Shown one piece after another: positions 57,201 through 62,700 of a stretch of DNA of 64,000 nucleotides (positions within the stretch are counted from its first letter, which is position 1; every line of letters begins with the position of its first letter). The notes beneath the pieces are model-generated. The model was not told the DNA's origin. It saw only the letters and a list, made by a program, of their open reading frames with translations, and made no database searches. Both the position numbers and the translations under genes were made by a program. Origin of the DNA: Aphrophora alni (lineage: Eukaryota; Arthropoda; Insecta; Hemiptera; Aphrophoridae); the NCBI GenBank assembly GCA_963513935.1, contig OY740769.1, forward strand, positions 32,825,120 through 32,889,119, read 5' to 3'.

Positions 57201-59699
57201 TGCTTAACTAACTGCTAAATTAACATCTTTGTTTTTCTTCTTATCCATATGGTATTTAATTCATGTCATAACATCCTATATATGTATTTATATACAATTA
57301 CAAAAATTGATTGAAAAGTGAACATTAACAACACTTTCACATATGTATTTAATACATCAGAAAAATTACACTTCTGTTTAGACATTTATCTATTTAAAAA
57401 AATGTTTAAGTAAAATTAGATTCATAGAGAGTAAAAATATAAGATATTGTCACTCTTCTACGCTCTCAGTTCTCAACTGTCATAATCAACTATCATGTGG
57501 AAGTAGAAGAAAGTTATAGTGTTAATTGGGTGGTAGACATTTTTTTATTGATAGACCAAGGTCATCATTAGCATCTCGCACATAAAGTCTTCTCATACAT
57601 CAGGTAGCCTGGTTTATTGCTTCCACTTCTCATTTGTAGTTTAGGTTGGTTTTAGGTTAATGCAATAAAATATTTTCATTGGAATCGCACATCAGTTAGA
57701 ATCTAGATTATTCAATTTACAACAATAATGAAAATTGGGACATTTTACTGTCTTGAAACAGTTTCTGAGATACTTGTATATCCAATAAAAACATTTTTAA
57801 AACGGACATCTGTACATCATAACTACACCAAGTAGCAAAGTAAATAAATATAAATTTATTTTATGTTTTGGAGCAAATATAAGGTTTAGAAATTTTTTGA
57901 AATGTTTTAACACCATTTATTTTATAAAGCATATTTAAACTTTATGGACAGCTTTCTATTATATTTCAGGTAAGATGTGTCAGGTGAACATAGACGAATG
58001 TGTTTCAATTCCTTGTTTAAATGGTGGGACATGTAATGATGGAGTGAATAACTACAAGTGTAATTGCACTGAAGATTATATGGGAACTAACTGTGAACTC
58101 GAGTATGATGCTTGCTTAATGAACCCTTGTTTCAACAATGGATCTTGCGTTGCAAAAAGTTCCAAAAAGGATTATTACTGTGAATGTTTACCAGGTCAGT
58201 ATTATTACCAATATTAATTCTATTTACTTAATGTACGGTCAATCATCAATCTAACAGATGGCCTCTCACAATTTGAGTTTTTGATGTACAAAGTATTACT
58301 GTATAAATAAACCGTTGATTATACTAACTGTATTAGAAAATTATCTGTGTGAATTCTTTGTTTAAAAGTGTGCAATAGCAGGATAAAACATTGATGCAGC
58401 CATCTGCAACCTTACAATTTCTTTAAATTGAAGAAAACTGAAAATTGTCTAAATGATTCTCTGATTAACACAACAAATTATAAATTAGAGTTTTCTTCAA
58501 AATTTATCATTGCAAACAGATATATAATTAAAAGTAAGGTGTTTGGAATATATTTTCTAGACACTGTAATGTGGGGTGACCATGTATTTTGTTGTTTATC
58601 CCTGTAGTTGTGCACACCCTTAATTAACATGTGTTACAAACTTCAGTAGCCTACAGTATGCAATCAAAATGTCAGGTAACATTCTTGCATCAGACACAAC
58701 ATCCAACCATCCGATTACACATAAAATGGCGGCCTACAACCACATGGTCAACAGATTAATATCAATTCCTATGGAAGAATCCGATTACATAGTAGAACTA
58801 AACATAATAAAATATATTGCACACCAAAATGGATACAAACCGACAATAGTAGACAATATACTCAAAAAAATGAAACAAAAGAGAAACAGTACTATGAATA
58901 TAGAAAAACAGGACAACAAGTTTGTAACAATACAACACAACCCCAAATTCAATAATGCAATAGCTAATATATTCAGACAACAGGGTTACAAAATAGCGTA
59001 CAAAACCAATTCCAACCTGAACCAAATACTAAGTAGGAACATAATCAATAATCAAGATAAATACACAAATACTGGTGTATATAGATTGAACTGTAGTTCA
59101 TGTAATAAATTTTACGTGGGACAGACAGTACGCTCGTTTAAATCCCGATATAAAGAACATATTCAAGCGCTAAAACACCCTGAAAAATCCAAGTTTGTGG
59201 AGCACTTAATATATAGTGATCATATAATGATAACATGGAAATAAACACGCAAATACTACAAAATTGTATAAAGGGCAACTATATGAACCGCATGGAAGAA
59301 TACCAAATTTATCGCGGCAAGTTGCAGAACCCTGATGGATTGTTGAATGATAAAAAAAGGTTTGAAGCAACCCCCACCTTCGAGCTGATAAACAGATTGA
59401 CTACCATATGCACATAACCAATGCATAGTATACTATGTAGTGCCGACGCGGTGACATTAATGAAAAAGAAAATATTGTGTTTCTTGTGCGTGAATGTTAT
59501 GTGTAAACTTGTATTTTGTGTTGAATGTTTTAAGTGTTATCACCCGACGATGGATGACAATGTCCTAAACACGTGTAGTGTAATGAGATATATGACAATA
59601 TAAACTGAAAAAAAGAACTAATCAAGGATTGCTGGCGGTAAGTCAAAAGATAACAAATAGTTATTCAAGCATATCCGGTTACTCTAGACTATCAATATG

Positions 59700-59761
<62 letters not shown>

Positions 59762-62700
59762 CCCTGCCGACATGAGACCAACAACCAAGACCAGCAGAGT
59801 CCCTCCCGGCCCCGTGAACGAAGCTCTACAACCATCCAGACCTACCACCGGACCACCTTGGTAACTGGGACAGTTGGGAATTAGACAGATTGTGAGATAG
59901 TTGAAGCCAAGAATAAATTAATGTCCACATGTGTTCAGAGCATCTTGATACAGAAGCAGAAGAGAAATAGAAAAATAAAAAAAGTGAAACACCAGCTAAA
60001 GATTAGGTATGGTAAGTGTTTCTGCTTGTAAGAAGGAATTGGGTAGGAGAAGGGAAATATTGTCCAAATATACCGAAGGATATTCGGTTGTCAGAGCCTT
60101 GTTTGCTATCACAGGGTGCACCAGTAACAAAACATCAATTACTTAGCCTGAAGATGAGGTTGACATATGTATGTGAGAGGCTATAATTGACGCATCCACA
60201 TATCTTACACCTCTTGTGATTACTTATATAACTTAAAATTCTTAAGCAATATTTTTTTGTAATAACCTTTGTTATTTTTAATAGGTTTCGAAGGAACAAG
60301 ATGTGAGAACAACATCAATGAATGTTTACGAGTGACTTGTCCAGATGAAAAAGTTTGTATCGATGGTATTAACAGTTATGAGTGCAAATGCCCTCAAGGT
60401 TATTCAGGAGACAACTGCACATTTACTGGTGACCGTTGTTCTGTTAATCCTTGTCTTCATAATGGCACATGTAAAGAAATAACGGGAAACTATACTTGTG
60501 CCTGTCATCCTGGATACACAGGTAATTGTGTAAGATAATATAGTTTATTATAAAAGCCCACACATCCTTTTTGTTTTTAATAATTGGAATAAAATTTAAG
60601 GATCTTATTTTGAGTATAAATAATTGTACTTTTAGCTAAACGATTATTACTTATATTTTGTGGGGTAAACTTAATGTCTTACATTTTAAGAAGGGTCATA
60701 TGAAACATCATTTTAAAATTGTTCATATTTAGAGAAAAATGGTGAAAACAAAACTTAATTTCTTCTAAAATAAAATGACAGCTGGTCAAAGTTTAAAACA
60801 GAGTTCTGAAAACACATTTTTCATGAAATTTGAGCATTAAGCAAACTAATTGTTGTGCAGTACTCCTTTTAGAGTCTTAATAAGATGAAATATGTGTAGA
60901 TGTACATTCCATGTTAAATATAAGGTTGTAGTTGTAGATAATAAAGAGAACAATGCTGAAAAAAGTAAAATCTATACCCAAACTAAGATTCACAGTTTGA
61001 ATTTTATACTTTGCGTTCATGAAAAATACTTGCCTTCAGGAATTGGATACTGACCATATTTCACAATAGGCTAACTCTTCAGTCTTCTTAAACATTGTAA
61101 ATGCATAGAAAATTAGAACTTGTAGCTATTATTGCATTGTTGCTTGATGGACATGAGAATTCAGTGAGCATGCACTGATTAGGAAGGCTGCACTGCATCA
61201 CCACTATTCATAAACAGTATATATATACTTTCTGACACACATTTAGTATTTACTCTATATAAGTAGTGGTCAGCCATGAGAACCTAAATTCAAAATATCT
61301 TTCCTCTACTTGAACAGACATTGTAGTGTTATGATTGGTAATAAGTAGCATGAGCACAAATTTATTTTGCAGAATGTTAAGGTTGTATGGTGTGGCTATA
61401 TGCAATTGAATCAGCGTCTTATGTTCCTGCTTTCAAGAAATTATGGTGCACATTTAAAATTTATTAAGAAAACTTTTTTCAGACTATTCTAAACTCAAAG
61501 TAAAAAATATCTGTATTAACTTTACAATTGAAACAATTCAAAAACCATCGGATTCTTTATCTTAATATTTTTTATAAAAGTTGGGCTCCATTTTGTAAAA
61601 ATAAAAATAAAATAATTACAAAAAATTTACTCTTGAAGAGAGCATAAAGTTTCTCGGAGGTCGCAAGTTCTTTTAAAACGGTGTACTTTGGAGAATCTTA
61701 AATAAAATACAGAATCTTTCTTTCTGAAATGCATATTTTATTATTAATAAACATTTTGTAATATTAAGTTTTATACAAATTCAAAGATTCAAAGTATTAC
61801 CTGAAAAAACAAAATTATACATAACATCTTACACTCTATATTAATCAAAGTTATATTTCATTAAAGCTTTATTTTATATTAATATTATATTTGCAACCTA
61901 ATTTCAAAATGAAATTTCTCATATTCAAAAATAATATTTTTTGAATTATACAATCTCTTTTTATAAAATATTTATTCTTTTTTAAATTTAAAACATCTAA
62001 TTCAACAAGTCAAATAATGAAAATCTTTTAATTATAAAATTCTTTAATAATTATGTTCAAATAAAATATTTTTTCTTATTGGAAAAACATGTGTTGATTC
62101 TACAAACATGTTATTCAAATTTCAACAATGAACTACAAATTCTAGTATTTTTTTATATTTACATTTCTATAAAAAATAGTTTAAAAAAATAAATAGTTAC
62201 TTATATTTATTATATTATTTAGTTATAAATAGTTCTATAAAAATCCAGACATGCATTTATTTACACAGAAGTTAAATTGTATATTTCACATAAAGCTTTC
62301 AATTAATTCACACTCTTTTCCTGGTTGAAACCACATGGCGTCGTTCTATCAAAAATCCTGTTTCTCTTTAAAAAATAACTTTTTCAGTTTTACATTTCAC
62401 TTTTCTAATAGTCATATTATATACTTTGTCTTTAATTCAAAATACTTTATTCAAATCACATAGTTTTACTTATAAACATAAATACTTGTCCTTTTTATAT
62501 ACGTTTTCCTGCTTACGCAATACGTTTAGTTTATTGCATCATTTTTCACAACCACGTTTTTTTTTTGTTTTTTTTACTTTATAAGTAGGCCTATATTTCT
62601 CTCTTGTTTAAACTGACTCTCATAATTACATAATAGTTCTTTAAATATAACTTTTAGTCCTGTATAGAAACACTTTCTTTCTTCTACGACTCGACATTGT

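Larger units (their letters stand above)
58650..59600 (+). mobile_element. Penelope-like element, 5'-truncated
   Basis: It carries the linker and GIY-YIG endonuclease end of a Penelope-like Pol (58669 onward) followed by a 3' region with a hammerhead-like motif at 59543. The reverse transcriptase is missing, so the copy is truncated near 58660. It sits in sense orientation in the intron between EGF13 and EGF14. A long TA microsatellite begins 100 bases downstream. Confidence 0.8.
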
